A DNA stretch of 64,000 bases. Source: Rivularia sp. MS3. GTDB taxonomy: Bacteria > Cyanobacteriota > Cyanobacteriia > Cyanobacteriales > Nostocaceae. Under the pieces are notes generated by a model, which was given only the letters and a program-made list of their open reading frames with translations, made no database searches and was not told the DNA's origin. The stretch spans positions 248,001 to 312,000 of the forward strand of contig JAHCMI010000001.1 of assembly GCA_019192545.1 (NCBI GenBank), in the 5' to 3' direction. Positions 16,030 to 25,845 of this stretch are shown here, one piece after another (position 1 is the stretch's first letter; the number at the start of each line of letters is the position of its first letter). The translations under genes and the position numbers were made by a program.

Positions 16030-18492
16030 ATGGGATGGACACCATTAAGGGAACGCATTGATAAACTACCTTTGGTTCTTGCAGGACCAATTTTACGACG
16101 CACTGAACCCGATTCTGTAACTGTATGGGTGGCTTTAAAAGCAAGTCGTCATGTCACTTTAACAATATTTGATAAAAATCATAATTTCTTATTTGAAAGT
16201 ACTAGAACTACGGCAAGAATTGGCATCAATTTACACGTTGTTGCTGTTACTGCTAAGAGTACGCAAAATATACTTACAAATGATGAAGTTTATCTCTATG
16301 ATTTACATTTTGGCAATGGTGAATTACTTAGTAGTCCTGGTATATTAACTACGTCTGGTTCTCTCGAAGATATTACTTATCCTCAATATAAATTGCCTTC
16401 TTTTAGTTTACCTGCAAAGGATTTAAAAGATGCACGGATTCTTCATGGTTCTTGTCGTAAGCCCCACGGTGAAAGTTTTGATGCGCTTGCTACGGTAGAT
16501 AAAATGATAAAAGAAGCGTTACAAAAAGAACCATTAAAAAGACCAACACAATTGTTTCTAACTGGCGACCAAATTTACGCGGATGATGTCGCCGATATAT
16601 TACTTTTTATGCTGATGGATGCCAGTGAAACGCTTTTAGGGTGGTCAGAAAAATTACCAGATGTAGATAATTTAGAAGAATTAAATCCGGGGAATCGTAA
16701 TAATTTGGCTACGAATAAAGCTGGTTTTACGGCAAGTATTGGTAAGTTAAGTAAAGTTACTAACATTGCTAAAAGTCATCTGTTTACTTTTGGCGAATAT
16801 TTAGCGATGCACTTATTTGCCTGGAGTGATATTTTATGGGTTGATGCTGAATTTTTCCCCGATTTTGTTGATGTAAATTCGGAACATTGGGAAGCTAAAA
16901 ATGATGAGAAGAAGGCTTACGAAGAAGAAGTTGAACATATTAAAAGTTTTTGGTCAACTCTCAAAAGTGTAAGACGGGCTTTAGCTAATATTCCTACTTA
17001 TATGATATTCGACGACCATGAAATCACTGACGATTGGTATTTGAATATGGCTTGGTGTTCCCGCATTCTCGATAAACCTCTGGGAAGGAGAATATTGCAA
17101 AATGGAATGCTTGCTTGTGCGATTTGTCAGGCTTGGGGTAACACGCCGGAACAGTTTGAAAAAAATACAAATGGTGAAGAATTACTGAAAGCTGCTGTTG
17201 CGTGGAGCGTTGGTGGTGGTACAAATAAAATATTCGAGGAAAATATTGCTCAACGAGTTGGTTTACCCACCGTTGCAGATATTCAGCAAAATTCGCAAAA
17301 ATTGCCTCATTCCGATGCAGCGTTAACCTGGCATTATGTAGTTAATGCTCCGAGTTACGAAGTTATCGTACTTGATACTCGTACCTGGAGGGAATTCCCC
17401 GGTAAAGATTTTGATTTTCCGGCTTTGATAAGCAAAGAAGGTTACGACGCACAAATAACCGAGCAAGTCCGTAAGGATGATATTAAAGTTAGTTTTATCA
17501 TTTCTCCCGGCCCTTTTATCGGCGTACCTTATATAGAAAACCTGCAAAAAATCGCTAAAGGTATCTACGAAAAAATTGGTAATGCGGCTTGGGGTTTTGA
17601 TACAGAAGCTTGGTCATTAGATAAAACTGCTTTTGAAAGAATGCTGGCTAGATTGGCGTTAAGAGCATTACCTAATAATAAAAGTCGTGTAATATTTTTA
17701 TCGGGTGATGTTCATTACAGTTTTGGTGCGCGGTTGCAATATTGTGCAACACATCCTTTTGAAAGTACTGAAACGGTAAATTCTGAATTAGTAATTGCTC
17801 AGTTAACTAGTAGCTCGCTAAAAAATGAAGTCGGGGGAATAGGTGGCAGTCATTCGGCTCACAGACAAGGTTTTATTCCTATTCGTATCAACAGCGATTT
17901 ACCAACAGCAGAAGTTTTGGGATGGGAAAACCAACAAGGAGAAGAAGTAAATATTGGTTATACTTGTTTGCTTGTAGAAGATTTTTTTCAACGCACTCCT
18001 TTGAAAATTAAAGGAACTCCCGGAACAATTGATTTGGTGAAAGAAAGAAATAGTTTTCGCAAGTTAGGAATTACGGCACAACCTGAATGGTGGTATCGCA
18101 TTGATTTTCTTGCCTCTAAAGATGAAGGATTAGAAAAACCAAAAACTGAAAATACCGAATCTTCTCCTGTAATTGCTCCACTACCAGGTGAAAATCGTAA
18201 GGAAGCGGTAGAAAAATATTTATCTATGGCAAAAAACTACCGCGAATACCTTAGTAAAAAAGGACATGGTACGGAAATTGTTGGTTTAAACAACATTGGT
18301 GAAATAACTTTTGAAATAATAGATGGTAAGGAAACGATAGTTCAAACCTTATGGTGGAGATTAGAAAGTTGGGAAGACGGCAAAATGTTAGAACCATTTC
18401 CGCTAACTAGATGTGAAATATCTTTGGAATTTGATGACGAACAGCATCCGATAGATGATGTAGTTAAGGAAGTAATTAACAGCGAGCAGTGA
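16030..18492 (+). CDS. PhoD-like metallophosphoesterase, 820 aa
   Basis: An alkaline phosphatase D-type domain with an N-terminal beta-sandwich (AGPILRRTEPDSVTVWVAL). Metal-binding motifs follow in order: HGSCRKP, LFLTGDQIYADD, MIFDDHEITDDW and VIFLSGDVHYSFGARL. These supply the Asp, Asn/Tyr and His ligands of a Ca/Fe or two-metal centre. At 820 residues it is clearly longer than secreted PhoD (about 500-580). The N terminus MGWTPLRERIDKLPL is not a Tat or Sec signal, so the protein seems to be cytosolic. The C-terminal 150 residues form a separate region of unknown role. The substrate is probably a phosphodiester or phosphomonoester but is not predictable. It stands alone between HicBA (opposite strand) and the NACHT gene. 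Confidence 0.8.
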   Translation: MGWTPLRERIDKLPLVLAGPILRRTEPDSVTVWVALKASRHVTLTIFDKNHNFLFESTRTTARIGINLHVVAVTAKSTQNILTNDEVYLYDLHFGNGELLSSPGILTTSGSLEDITYPQYKLPSFSLPAKDLKDARILHGSCRKPHGESFDALATVDKMIKEALQKEPLKRPTQLFLTGDQIYADDVADILLFMLMDASETLLGWSEKLPDVDNLEELNPGNRNNLATNKAGFTASIGKLSKVTNIAKSHLFTFGEYLAMHLFAWSDILWVDAEFFPDFVDVNSEHWEAKNDEKKAYEEEVEHIKSFWSTLKSVRRALANIPTYMIFDDHEITDDWYLNMAWCSRILDKPLGRRILQNGMLACAICQAWGNTPEQFEKNTNGEELLKAAVAWSVGGGTNKIFEENIAQRVGLPTVADIQQNSQKLPHSDAALTWHYVVNAPSYEVIVLDTRTWREFPGKDFDFPALISKEGYDAQITEQVRKDDIKVSFIISPGPFIGVPYIENLQKIAKGIYEKIGNAAWGFDTEAWSLDKTAFERMLARLALRALPNNKSRVIFLSGDVHYSFGARLQYCATHPFESTETVNSELVIAQLTSSSLKNEVGGIGGSHSAHRQGFIPIRINSDLPTAEVLGWENQQGEEVNIGYTCLLVEDFFQRTPLKIKGTPGTIDLVKERNSFRKLGITAQPEWWYRIDFLASKDEGLEKPKTENTESSPVIAPLPGENRKEAVEKYLSMAKNYREYLSKKGHGTEIVGLNNIGEITFEIIDGKETIVQTLWWRLESWEDGKMLEPFPLTRCEISLEFDDEQHPIDDVVKEVINSEQ

Positions 18493-18686
18493 GGAGTTAT
18501 AAGTTAGGAGTTAGGAGTTGCTTGTTTGTTGTTTAAGATTATTGAAGAAAAAAACCGCAGAGAGCGCGGAGAGCGCGGAGGAAACAAGTTAAAGAGAGAT
18601 GGTTGATTTTGAAGGGGGATATGAGTGAGGAGTTAAGAGTTAGTATTTAATAACTGATAACTGTTCACTGCTCACTGATAACTGTT
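18493..18686. repeat. Intergenic repeats: STRRs and CCGCAGAG repeat
   Basis: AGTTAGGAGTTAGGAGTT heptamers are followed by AAACCGCAGAGAGCGCGGAG (18550-18580) and another heptamer series before the NACHT gene start. The CCGCAGAG element recurs at 45070, 56745, 60830 (inside a gene) and, degraded, 62530. Confidence 0.7.
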
Positions 18687-21600
18687 ATGGCAAGAGTTAG
18701 CTATGGTTTACAAGTTCAAACACGAGCAAAACGTTTGTTAAAGTCGATTTTGGCTTATGCTAACGATGAGTTCGATGTATGTAATGAAGCTGTAGTTGAT
18801 GCAATTCGTCCTCATGTTCAAGTTCGCTGGTTAACGGAAAAACGTTTGGTTATCAGAACTAAGGTTCGGTTTTTGCAAGAATTAACGGGTTTACAAGGTG
18901 ATGAAACTCGGTTGAAAGCCGAACAAATTAAAGAGGCACTTAAAAGATTTACAGATTTTCTCGAAATTCTTGAAGACAATCGCGTCAGTAAAGGTGGTTC
19001 GGAAAATTGGCATTTTACGTTAAATCTTTGGTATTCTCGCTGGGAAACAAAAGCGAATTTACAACAATTTGATAGCGAATGGGAGAAAAGGAAGGGAAGA
19101 CAAGGAAACAAGGTAAGCCACTGCGTTGCGGAGGTTCCCGAGCCATTGCGTTGCGGGGGTTCCCAAGCTACTTGCGTGCGGAGGTTCCCGACCTTGAGCA
19201 AAGTAGCGCCCCGTTGTAGCAAATGGCGTTCCGTTGTAGCAAGTGGCGCAACCCGAAGGGAGGCAAGGAGACAAGGTGACAAGGAGAATATTATTTTCCC
19301 CCCAACCCCCCATCTCCCCATCTCCCCCTCTCCCCCCTCTCTAAACTGGAACGAAATCTGTCGTCAAGCTTTAGAAGCAGATAATCACAAACGATTAACT
19401 ACGAATCCCTTAACGAGTGCAGATGGTATAACTTTTGCACTAGATGAAGTTTACGTACCTTTGGGTTTAGTGAAACGTAAGCATCGTGAAAGACGTGGCG
19501 GTGATGTTCATCCAGGAAAGGGTTCGCAGCTATATGAGTCGGAAGATGGTGATGTTAGCGAAACTTTGACTTTAGATAGATTTCTACAACAGTTGGAATC
19601 AAAGGAAAGTACCCGTATTGCAATTTTAGGCGAACCTGGTGCGGGAAAAACGACGCTTTTACAAAAAGTTGCCGCTTGGTTAGCTGATAACACTCAATAT
19701 TTACCAATTTGGGTTTCCCTAGCGGATTTACAGGGAAAGAATTTAGAGGATTATTTAATTGAAGATTGGTTAAAGGCAGCTACTCGCAAGCGGCGTATTT
19801 CAGCGGAAATGGAAGATTCTTTTTGCGAACAGTTTAACCAAGGAAGGGTATGGTTGCTGCTGGATGCGGTTGATGAAATGGCGATTGAGTCAACTTTAGC
19901 TTTAAGTAAAATTGCTGATTATCTTAAAGGCTGGGTAGCAGATGCATCTGTGATTGTTACCTGCCGTTTAAACCTTTGGGATGCTGGTAAAAATGCTTTA
20001 GAAGATTTTGATACTTTCCGCAACTTGAATTTTACTTACGGTAATGCCAACCATTCAGATTTGATGGGCAAATTTATCAATTGTTGGTTTCAGGAGAATC
20101 CAGAATTAGGCACAAATTTACAAGCAGAATTACAACAACCCGCACGTCGAAGGATTCGCGATGCTTTGAAAAATCCTTTGCGGTTAGCTTTGATGTGTCG
20201 CATTTGGGGCTTAAGACGCGGGGGATTACCTAATACTAAAGCCATGCTCTACGAAAAATTTGTAGAAGCAATTTATGAATGGAAACAAGATAGATTTCCC
20301 ACCACTTCAACCCAGAGAAGCGAGTTAAATCAAGCATTAGGGCAACTGGCATTAATGGCGATTGCCAACGAAAAAACCAAGTTTCGTCTCAGGCATCGTT
20401 TTGTATGTGAAATATTAGGTACACCAGATGAAGGCATGTTTCAATTAGCGCTTCAACTAGGCTGGTTGAATCAAGTAGGAATATCAGAAACCCAAGGAGA
20501 AAAAGTTTACGCCTTTTACCATCCCACCTTCCAAGAATATTTCGCAGCCTTAGCAATCAACGATTGGCAATTCTTTTTAAATTTGGGCATTGGGCATCAG
20601 GCATTGGATTTTTCTTCCTCTGCCTCCTCTCCCCCCATCTCCCCATCTCCCCCTCTCCCCATCCCCCCCTCTCCCAATCCCCCCATCTTCGAGTATCAAT
20701 GGAAAGAAGTAATTCTATTATGGTTTGGCAGAGATGATATACCGCAATCAAGTAAAGAAGAATTTATCAAATATCTAATCGAATTTGAAGACGGCTGTGG
20801 TGGATTTTATGGTTATCAAGCTTATTTTTTAGCAGCGGAAGGAATCGCCGAATTTGCAGATTGTTCTTTACGCGAGCAAATTTTAAAGCAATTGATTAAA
20901 TGGCGGTTTGGTTATTTTCATCCGACATACAAAAGATGGTGGAGATATCCTTCGCCGATTTCGGAAGGTGCGCGGGTTAGCTTGTTAAAAACCGATAGAA
21001 ATTGTGCAATTACGGCTTTAGAAGAATTTATCGCATCCAGTAAAAGCGATTTTGATACCTGGAATGCAGCTTATAGTTTAGGTAATTTTTTCGATCCCGG
21101 TAATAAAATCGCTGTTTCAACATTAGAAAAACTCGTTACGTCTTTTTATCACGAAAACTTTTGTTTACAAGCAGCAGATAGTTTAGGGAAAGTTCAACCA
21201 GGAAATTCTATCACGATCGCAGCTTTAATCAAAATCATTCAATCAACTAAAAAAGAATCTATCCGCAGAAAAGCGGCGTTTAGTTTAGGAAAGTGTCAAC
21301 CAGGAAATCAAATTGCTATTTCAACTTTAGAAAAAATTGTTACTTCCTCAACCAACAAACAGCAGAAACAATATGCAGCAGAAAACTTGTTAACCCTTTC
21401 TCCAGAGCATAAACTTGCTTCTATCAACGAGCGAAAAAAGCAAACTAAAAAAGAAAATAAACTTCCACGCAGAAAATTAAAAAATAAATCCAGAAATAAC
21501 GAAAAAGCGATTGCAGCTTTAATTGAAGGAATAGCAACTGCAAAAAATGACGATAGTAAAAGACGTAGGGCTTCTAGCTTAGCGAAATTGCAACCACACA

Positions 21601-21854
21601 ATCAACTTGCTTTTGATATTTTAGTAAACCTAGTTAAATCGGCAAAAAAAGATTCCGATAGAAAAAACGCCGCCGAAGATTTAAAAAAGATTATTGATAA
21701 ACAGCAAATGTTTAAATTAATTGCATCGTTGAAAGATTGCTTTTTTGAAGAAATTACAGATAACTTAAAAGAATCTAAACACTGTTATAAACTGCTGTGG
21801 TATTGTGCCGATAAAATGAATTATGGGGATTTTTATCGAGCTTGGAATGATTAA
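18687..21854 (+). CDS. NACHT-domain STAND NTPase with HEAT-like repeats (candidate immune sensor), carrying in-frame repeat insertions
   Basis: 1055 residues. Residues 1-132 form an effector-associated helical domain seen in cyanobacterial NACHT proteins (KVRFLQELTG, DFLEILEDNRVSKGGSENWH). After an insert (about 133-220), the NACHT ATPase follows with Walker A GEPGAGKTTLLQ (near 315), Walker B WLLLDAVDEM and a sensor-like VIVTCRLN. The winged-helix part ends with FYHPTFQEYFAALAI. The C-terminal third has repeated helical units with the recurring phrase SLGK.QPGN, of HEAT type, probably ligand-sensing. Bacterial NACHT proteins are known anti-phage sensors; that role here is inference. Two segments (19082-19345 and about 20578-20695) are low-complexity translations of repeat DNA but keep the frame. 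Confidence 0.82.
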   Translation: MARVSYGLQVQTRAKRLLKSILAYANDEFDVCNEAVVDAIRPHVQVRWLTEKRLVIRTKVRFLQELTGLQGDETRLKAEQIKEALKRFTDFLEILEDNRVSKGGSENWHFTLNLWYSRWETKANLQQFDSEWEKRKGRQGNKVSHCVAEVPEPLRCGGSQATCVRRFPTLSKVAPRCSKWRSVVASGATRREARRQGDKENIIFPPTPHLPISPSPPSLNWNEICRQALEADNHKRLTTNPLTSADGITFALDEVYVPLGLVKRKHRERRGGDVHPGKGSQLYESEDGDVSETLTLDRFLQQLESKESTRIAILGEPGAGKTTLLQKVAAWLADNTQYLPIWVSLADLQGKNLEDYLIEDWLKAATRKRRISAEMEDSFCEQFNQGRVWLLLDAVDEMAIESTLALSKIADYLKGWVADASVIVTCRLNLWDAGKNALEDFDTFRNLNFTYGNANHSDLMGKFINCWFQENPELGTNLQAELQQPARRRIRDALKNPLRLALMCRIWGLRRGGLPNTKAMLYEKFVEAIYEWKQDRFPTTSTQRSELNQALGQLALMAIANEKTKFRLRHRFVCEILGTPDEGMFQLALQLGWLNQVGISETQGEKVYAFYHPTFQEYFAALAINDWQFFLNLGIGHQALDFSSSASSPPISPSPPLPIPPSPNPPIFEYQWKEVILLWFGRDDIPQSSKEEFIKYLIEFEDGCGGFYGYQAYFLAAEGIAEFADCSLREQILKQLIKWRFGYFHPTYKRWWRYPSPISEGARVSLLKTDRNCAITALEEFIASSKSDFDTWNAAYSLGNFFDPGNKIAVSTLEKLVTSFYHENFCLQAADSLGKVQPGNSITIAALIKIIQSTKKESIRRKAAFSLGKCQPGNQIAISTLEKIVTSSTNKQQKQYAAENLLTLSPEHKLASINERKKQTKKENKLPRRKLKNKSRNNEKAIAALIEGIATAKNDDSKRRRASSLAKLQPHNQLAFDILVNLVKSAKKDSDRKNAAEDLKKIIDKQQMFKLIASLKDCFFEEITDNLKESKHCYKLLWYCADKMNYGDFYRAWND
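19082..19345 (+). repeat. In-frame repeat insertion in the NACHT gene
   Basis: About 264 bp made of GGAAGACAAGGAAACAAGG-type octamers, three GCGTTGCGG/GTGCGG-AGGTTCCCG units, GTAGCAAATGGCGTTCCGTT repeats and a C-rich tail (CCCCATCTCCCCATCTCCC). It codes residues of very odd composition and splits what reads as continuous domain sequence (FDSEWEKR ... NWNEICRQALE). Length is a multiple of three and has no stop codon in this frame. Confidence 0.8.
20578..20695 (+). repeat. Second in-frame low-complexity insertion in the NACHT gene
   Basis: Starts with TTGGGCATTGGGCATCAGGC heptamers and continues as CCCCCCATCTCCCCATCTCC. It codes a Ser-Pro-rich tract (SSPPISPSPPLPIPPSPNPP) between conserved NDWQFFL and FEYQWKEVILLWFGR. 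These are intergenic-type sequences found elsewhere in the window, here kept open. Confidence 0.75.
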
Positions 21855-21914
21855 AGTAAATAGTATAAGAGTTTTTTTAAGAAATAATAAATTAATCTTT
21901 TGTCCTAGCTAACA

Positions 21915-22289
21915 TTAACCAACTGCATATTCAACATACTTTCTAAGTTCAGGGGGATGAAAACCCGGAACAATATCATCTTTAGGAACTCCAGCTTTAA
22001 CTAAATCATTACCAATTCCATAAAGAATATATTGTCCTAAAGCCTCTTCTAAATCTGTTACAGGTGAAATTTTTACGAAACTTTTGATTTCAGTTGAATA
22101 GAATACACCCCTCTCCTTAATAAGGAGAGGGGAAGGGGGTGAGGTTTATGTGAGTGTATTACACTCAACCGAAAAGCGCTATAATTCTCTTAATCCCCAT
22201 TTTAGCTTTAAAGGGTCGTCAGTAATTACCCATCCTTCTTTTTCAAGAGCATTCACTACCATATCATGATAAATATCTTTGGCAGGCAT
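21915..22289 (-). pseudogene. Decayed xisH/xisI remnant interrupted by a small repeat element
   Basis: Minus strand. From the ATG at 22289, 36 codons read MPAKDIYHDMVVNALEKEGW and VITDDPLKLKWG before a TAG at 22179; this is the N terminus of XisH. A family A element (22088-22184) follows. Beyond it the frame reads STEIKSFVKISPVTDLEEAL and GQYILYG, the central core of XisH. It then passes directly into DLVKAGVPKDDIVPGFHPPE, the C terminus of XisI, ending with TAA at 21915. XisH and XisI are known as factors controlling fdxN-element excision in heterocysts and have many solitary paralogues. Here both genes are deleted, fused and split, so the locus is dead. Confidence 0.85.
22088..22184. repeat. 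Family A MITE-like repeat, copy 2 (inside the xisH remnant)
   Basis: Left end TTTCAGTTGAATAGAATACA and right end, read inverted, TTTCGGTTGAGTGTAATACA. Between them lie CCCCTCTCCTTAATAAGGAG and GGGGGTGAGGTTT. It is flanked by the two parts of xisH, which shows it was inserted into a gene. Confidence 0.8.
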
Positions 22290-22422
22290 TGAAGAGACTC
22301 CTTTGAGGAATATATATAAGTTTAAATTTTATTAACTAAAAAATTAATTATTAAGTAATTTTGGTTAGTAGTTGCGCTTTAGCGCCTTCTTTAATAAGTA
22401 CTAAAGCGCAACTAGTAACCTT

Positions 22423-22692
22423 TTAAAAAGCCTGCACCCATTCTTTTACAAAATACTCAGTCCAAATACCATTTTTCCAATAAGGGTCATTTTCAACTAA
22501 TTTGCGTACTGTTCCTTCATCTTCAGCTTCGTAAATCCCGAAAACTTTTGTAGCATCTTTTGTAGGACCTAAAGTAACTAAAACACCGTCTTCCTTTTGC
22601 TTTTTTAATCCATCTAAATGCTCTTGTCGAAATGGCGCTCTTTTTTCTAAAACGTTTTCGCAGTAGCTGCCCCACATTACGTATTTAGTCAT
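22423..22692 (-). CDS. YciI-like protein
   Basis: 89 residues from the ATG at 22692; the longer frame from TTG at 22704 is less likely, because relatives begin M-KYV-WGSYC. It is a dimeric alpha/beta barrel of the YciI family. KRAPFRQEHLDGLKKQKEDG carries the conserved His, followed by LVTLGPTKDATKVFGIYEAE and the C-terminal ENDPYWKNGIWTEYFVKEW, where the Asp-Pro and aromatic residues line the putative active site. Biochemical function is unknown for most members. It is a single gene with repeats on both sides. Confidence 0.8.
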   Translation of the reverse strand: MTKYVMWGSYCENVLEKRAPFRQEHLDGLKKQKEDGVLVTLGPTKDATKVFGIYEAEDEGTVRKLVENDPYWKNGIWTEYFVKEWVQAF

Positions 22693-22754
22693 GATTTTTT
22701 TCAATGAATAATTATCAATAGGTTAAAGGTTAAAGGTCAAAGCTTAGAGGTTAA

Positions 22755-22885
22755 TATAGCAGTTTTCAGTTGAGTAAAATACAAATAATAACTTCACCTT
22801 TTCCCCTCTCTTTTATAAGGAGAGGGGTGCCCGCAGGGCGGGGTGAGGTATCAAACTACATTGCACTCAAACGAAAAGGGCTATA
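22755..22885. repeat. Family A MITE-like repeat, copy 3 (most complete)
   Basis: TATAGCAGTTTTCAGTTGAG at the left and, inverted, TATAGCCCTTTTCGTTTGAG at the right, about 131 bp. The interior has CCCCTCTC...GAGAGGGG and GCCCGCAGGGC hairpins and GGGGTGAGGT. It is followed by AACTCCT heptamers before pheT ends. Confidence 0.8.
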
Positions 22886-22932
22886 ATTTCTAACTCCTAA
22901 CTCCTAAGTTTCAATCCAAAATCCAAAATCGT

Positions 22933-25368
22933 TTAACTTCTTAAACTTACCCCAAATTTCTCAACCAAACTATCCCTAACTTTTTGATGTACTGGCTCAA
23001 CATCAGCATCGGTAAGTGTACGTTCTTGAGAGCGATAAACTAAACGAAATGCTAGACTTCTTTGTCCTTCGGGTACGTTTTCACCGCGATATTCATCGAA
23101 TAATTCAACGGAATCTAATAAACTTTTACCGGCTTTGTTAATAGCTTTTTCAATGTCAGCTACTGTTAAATCAACGGGTGCAAAGAAAGCAATATCTCTA
23201 TCTGATGGCGGATAGGTAGAAAATGATTTGAATTTAGGTGTGAGTATATCATCTTCATCTATGGCATCCAAAAGTACTTCTAAATTTAGTTGAAATACAT
23301 AAACATCATCTGGTAAGTCTTTTTCGCTGCGAACTTGAGGATGCACTTGCCCAAATACGCCTAAACTGTTGCCTCCTACCCAAAGCGAAGCAGTACGCCC
23401 CGGATGCAGGCGATCGTCGCGTCTATCTGGCTGGTATTCTACCTGCAATCCCATGATTTTGAAGACGCTTTCTAAAATACCTTTGGCTTCAAACCAACTT
23501 ATGGGTTGTTGACTACCTCCGTTCATCCACTTACTAGAAGTGATATCACCCCCGATAATTCCTCCGACGGTGTCTGCTTCCTGGAAACCGTCTTCTTCTT
23601 GCCAGAAAATTTTGCCGATTTCAAAGCCGTTAAGCGCGCCGTTTCCTTTTTCGATGTTGTATTGAAATGCATCAATTAAACCAGATATCAAATCAGTTCG
23701 TAATGCTGAATATTCTGCGAACAAGGGGTTGCTTAATACCACCTGTCTGTCTTCTCCTGGTTTAACCAAGGAGTAATGCATTAATTCCGTCAACCCCGTA
23801 GCCCGGAATGCAGCTCTTAATTTACGAATTAATTCTTGATCTGTAGGTAGATAGCCAATTTCTGGCTTTTCTGGTAAAGTATCGCAAAGATTGTCATAAC
23901 CGTACAAACGAGCAATTTCTTCGATTAAATCAATTTCTCGCTCTAAATCGCGATAGCGATAAGCAGGCACGTTAACAGCCCAAGTACCATCACCAGAAAC
24001 AGTTAAACGACATCCTAAAGCAGTTAAAATCCGCTCAACATCTTCGCTTTTAATTTCTCCAGTTTCTTCTTCTCCTAAGTCTACAGGGCCAAGTATTTGA
24101 TTCACTCTATCTAAACGCAGTTCAATCGAACGAGTCCAACCTGAATCGGGACGAGTATCGGAGATTTCTTGAGTTTTTAAGGTGCCGCCAGCAATTTCAA
24201 CTATCAACGATAAAGCACGGTTACAAGCAACTTCTAACTCAGCGTGATTGACTCCTCGTTCGTATCTGGTGGAAGATTCGCTTCTCAAACCAACACTTCG
24301 AGATGAGCGGCGAATCGCAACATTATCAAACAAAGCCGCTTCTAAAACTAAGCTTTCGCTTCCGTCATGGACTTCGCTTTCTTCTCCACCCATGACTCCC
24401 GCTAAAGCCACGGGTTTGTCGTTAACGGTAATTAATAAATTCTGAGTTGATAAATTACGGGTTTTTCCATCTAATGTTTTCAACGATTCACCATTATTGG
24501 CAAATCGCACCCCAATACTAATATCCTCGCTACCGGCAATAGTTTGCAATCGCGTCAGGTCAAATGCGTGTAAAGGCTGTCCCCATTCCAACATTACATA
24601 GTTAGTAATATCAACTATATTGCTAATCGGTCTAACTCCCGCAGATAATAACCTTTGCTGCAACCAGTCGGGAGACGGAGCGATTTTAACTTGTTCGACA
24701 ATCGTACCAATATAAGCCGGACAAGCTTTTGTATCATCAACCTTGATACTCAAATTACCGGCATTTTGAGCAACCGAAACTGTTTCTGCCTCGGGAATAT
24801 TTAGTTTACCCCCAGTTATCGCCGCCACTTCTCGGGCAATCCCTACCATACTCAAAGCATCGGCACGATTTGCGGTAGCCGTTACATCCAAAATCACATC
24901 GTCCAAACCCAATAGCGGACGTACATCATCACCAATTTGGATGTTATCCCCAGAAAAAATATGAATTCCATTTACATCGGTAGGTAAACCCAACTCTTCT
25001 AAAGAACAAATCATTCCTTGAGAAGGTACCCCACGCAATTTAGCGGGTTTAATCTTTAAATCTTTATTTGGTAAGTAAGTACCTACTGTTGCAACTGGCA
25101 CATATATATCTGCACGAACATTACTAGCACCACAGACGATGTTTAAATTTTCGCCTTTACCGACATCAACTTGACAAACGCTTAGTTTATCAGCGTTTGG
25201 ATGCTGTTCGCGTTCGACAACTTTGCCAATTACAACCCCATCTGCCCAGGTACGACGGTCTTCAATATCTTCGACTTCAAACCCCGCCATCGTCAGTGTT
25301 TCTGCTAGTTCTTCTGGGCTTAAATGTAACTCTACAAGCTCTTGTAACCAATTTAAAGAAATACGCAT
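22933..25368 (-). CDS. pheT: Phenylalanyl-tRNA synthetase beta subunit
   Basis: 811 residues, normal for bacterial PheT. Domains in order: B1 with the EMAP/Trbp tRNA-binding fold (residues 40-150, [20 protein letters not shown]), the B3/B4 editing region (210-400, including [21 protein letters not shown] and [10 protein letters not shown]), and B5 (near 410-490). The catalytic-like core follows ([14 protein letters not shown], then [13 protein letters not shown]). The C-terminal ferredoxin-fold anticodon-binding domain ([16 protein letters not shown], ending [20 protein letters not shown]) closes the protein. With PheS it charges tRNA-Phe and edits mischarged tyrosine. pheS is not adjacent, which is common in cyanobacteria. 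Confidence 0.97.
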   Translation of the reverse strand: MRISLNWLQELVELHLSPEELAETLTMAGFEVEDIEDRRTWADGVVIGKVVEREQHPNADKLSVCQVDVGKGENLNIVCGASNVRADIYVPVATVGTYLPNKDLKIKPAKLRGVPSQGMICSLEELGLPTDVNGIHIFSGDNIQIGDDVRPLLGLDDVILDVTATANRADALSMVGIAREVAAITGGKLNIPEAETVSVAQNAGNLSIKVDDTKACPAYIGTIVEQVKIAPSPDWLQQRLLSAGVRPISNIVDITNYVMLEWGQPLHAFDLTRLQTIAGSEDISIGVRFANNGESLKTLDGKTRNLSTQNLLITVNDKPVALAGVMGGEESEVHDGSESLVLEAALFDNVAIRRSSRSVGLRSESSTRYERGVNHAELEVACNRALSLIVEIAGGTLKTQEISDTRPDSGWTRSIELRLDRVNQILGPVDLGEEETGEIKSEDVERILTALGCRLTVSGDGTWAVNVPAYRYRDLEREIDLIEEIARLYGYDNLCDTLPEKPEIGYLPTDQELIRKLRAAFRATGLTELMHYSLVKPGEDRQVVLSNPLFAEYSALRTDLISGLIDAFQYNIEKGNGALNGFEIGKIFWQEEDGFQEADTVGGIIGGDITSSKWMNGGSQQPISWFEAKGILESVFKIMGLQVEYQPDRRDDRLHPGRTASLWVGGNSLGVFGQVHPQVRSEKDLPDDVYVFQLNLEVLLDAIDEDDILTPKFKSFSTYPPSDRDIAFFAPVDLTVADIEKAINKAGKSLLDSVELFDEYRGENVPEGQRSLAFRLVYRSQERTLTDADVEPVHQKVRDSLVEKFGVSLRS

Positions 25369-25845
25369 GGAATATCTATGATTATCCGATTAAAAATAGC
25401 GATTAAATAAACACGCAAAAACTATTTTAAATGGGAATGGAGTATTGGCAATGGGGAATTAGGCATTCTTGTTTTTACAGGATTGGTTCAATATATGAGT
25501 ATTGCACTCCTAATTATCCGTTATTTCTAACAATAGCCGTAGAAATTTTTACCGCGAAGAAACCCGATTTTTATAAAAAACCAGGTTGCCGATTCGCATA
25601 AATATTATGAATAAAGTTTGCTACCGATAATTAAATCAGTAAATAAAGAAACATTCTATTCAGTATCTATCGTTTAAAACTACAAATTTCAAATAAGTTA
25701 GATAAGTTTGAAAACTTATAAAAATAATAAATTTTACAGTATTAAATTATCAAAATTTAGTATTAATCTTTATTAACACAGTTGGAAAGTAATATTGAAT
25801 TTTAGGTAGATACACTATAGAATAAAATTAAGTTCGGTGAAATTA
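25369..25845. other. Intergenic region upstream of pheT
   Basis: No gene. It contains a short GGGAAT-type heptamer stretch near 25430-25465 and a degraded GAAACCCGG-type palindrome (GAAACCCGATT...AACCAGGTT, about 25557-25590). A very AT-rich stretch follows, adjacent to the response regulator stop. Confidence 0.5.
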
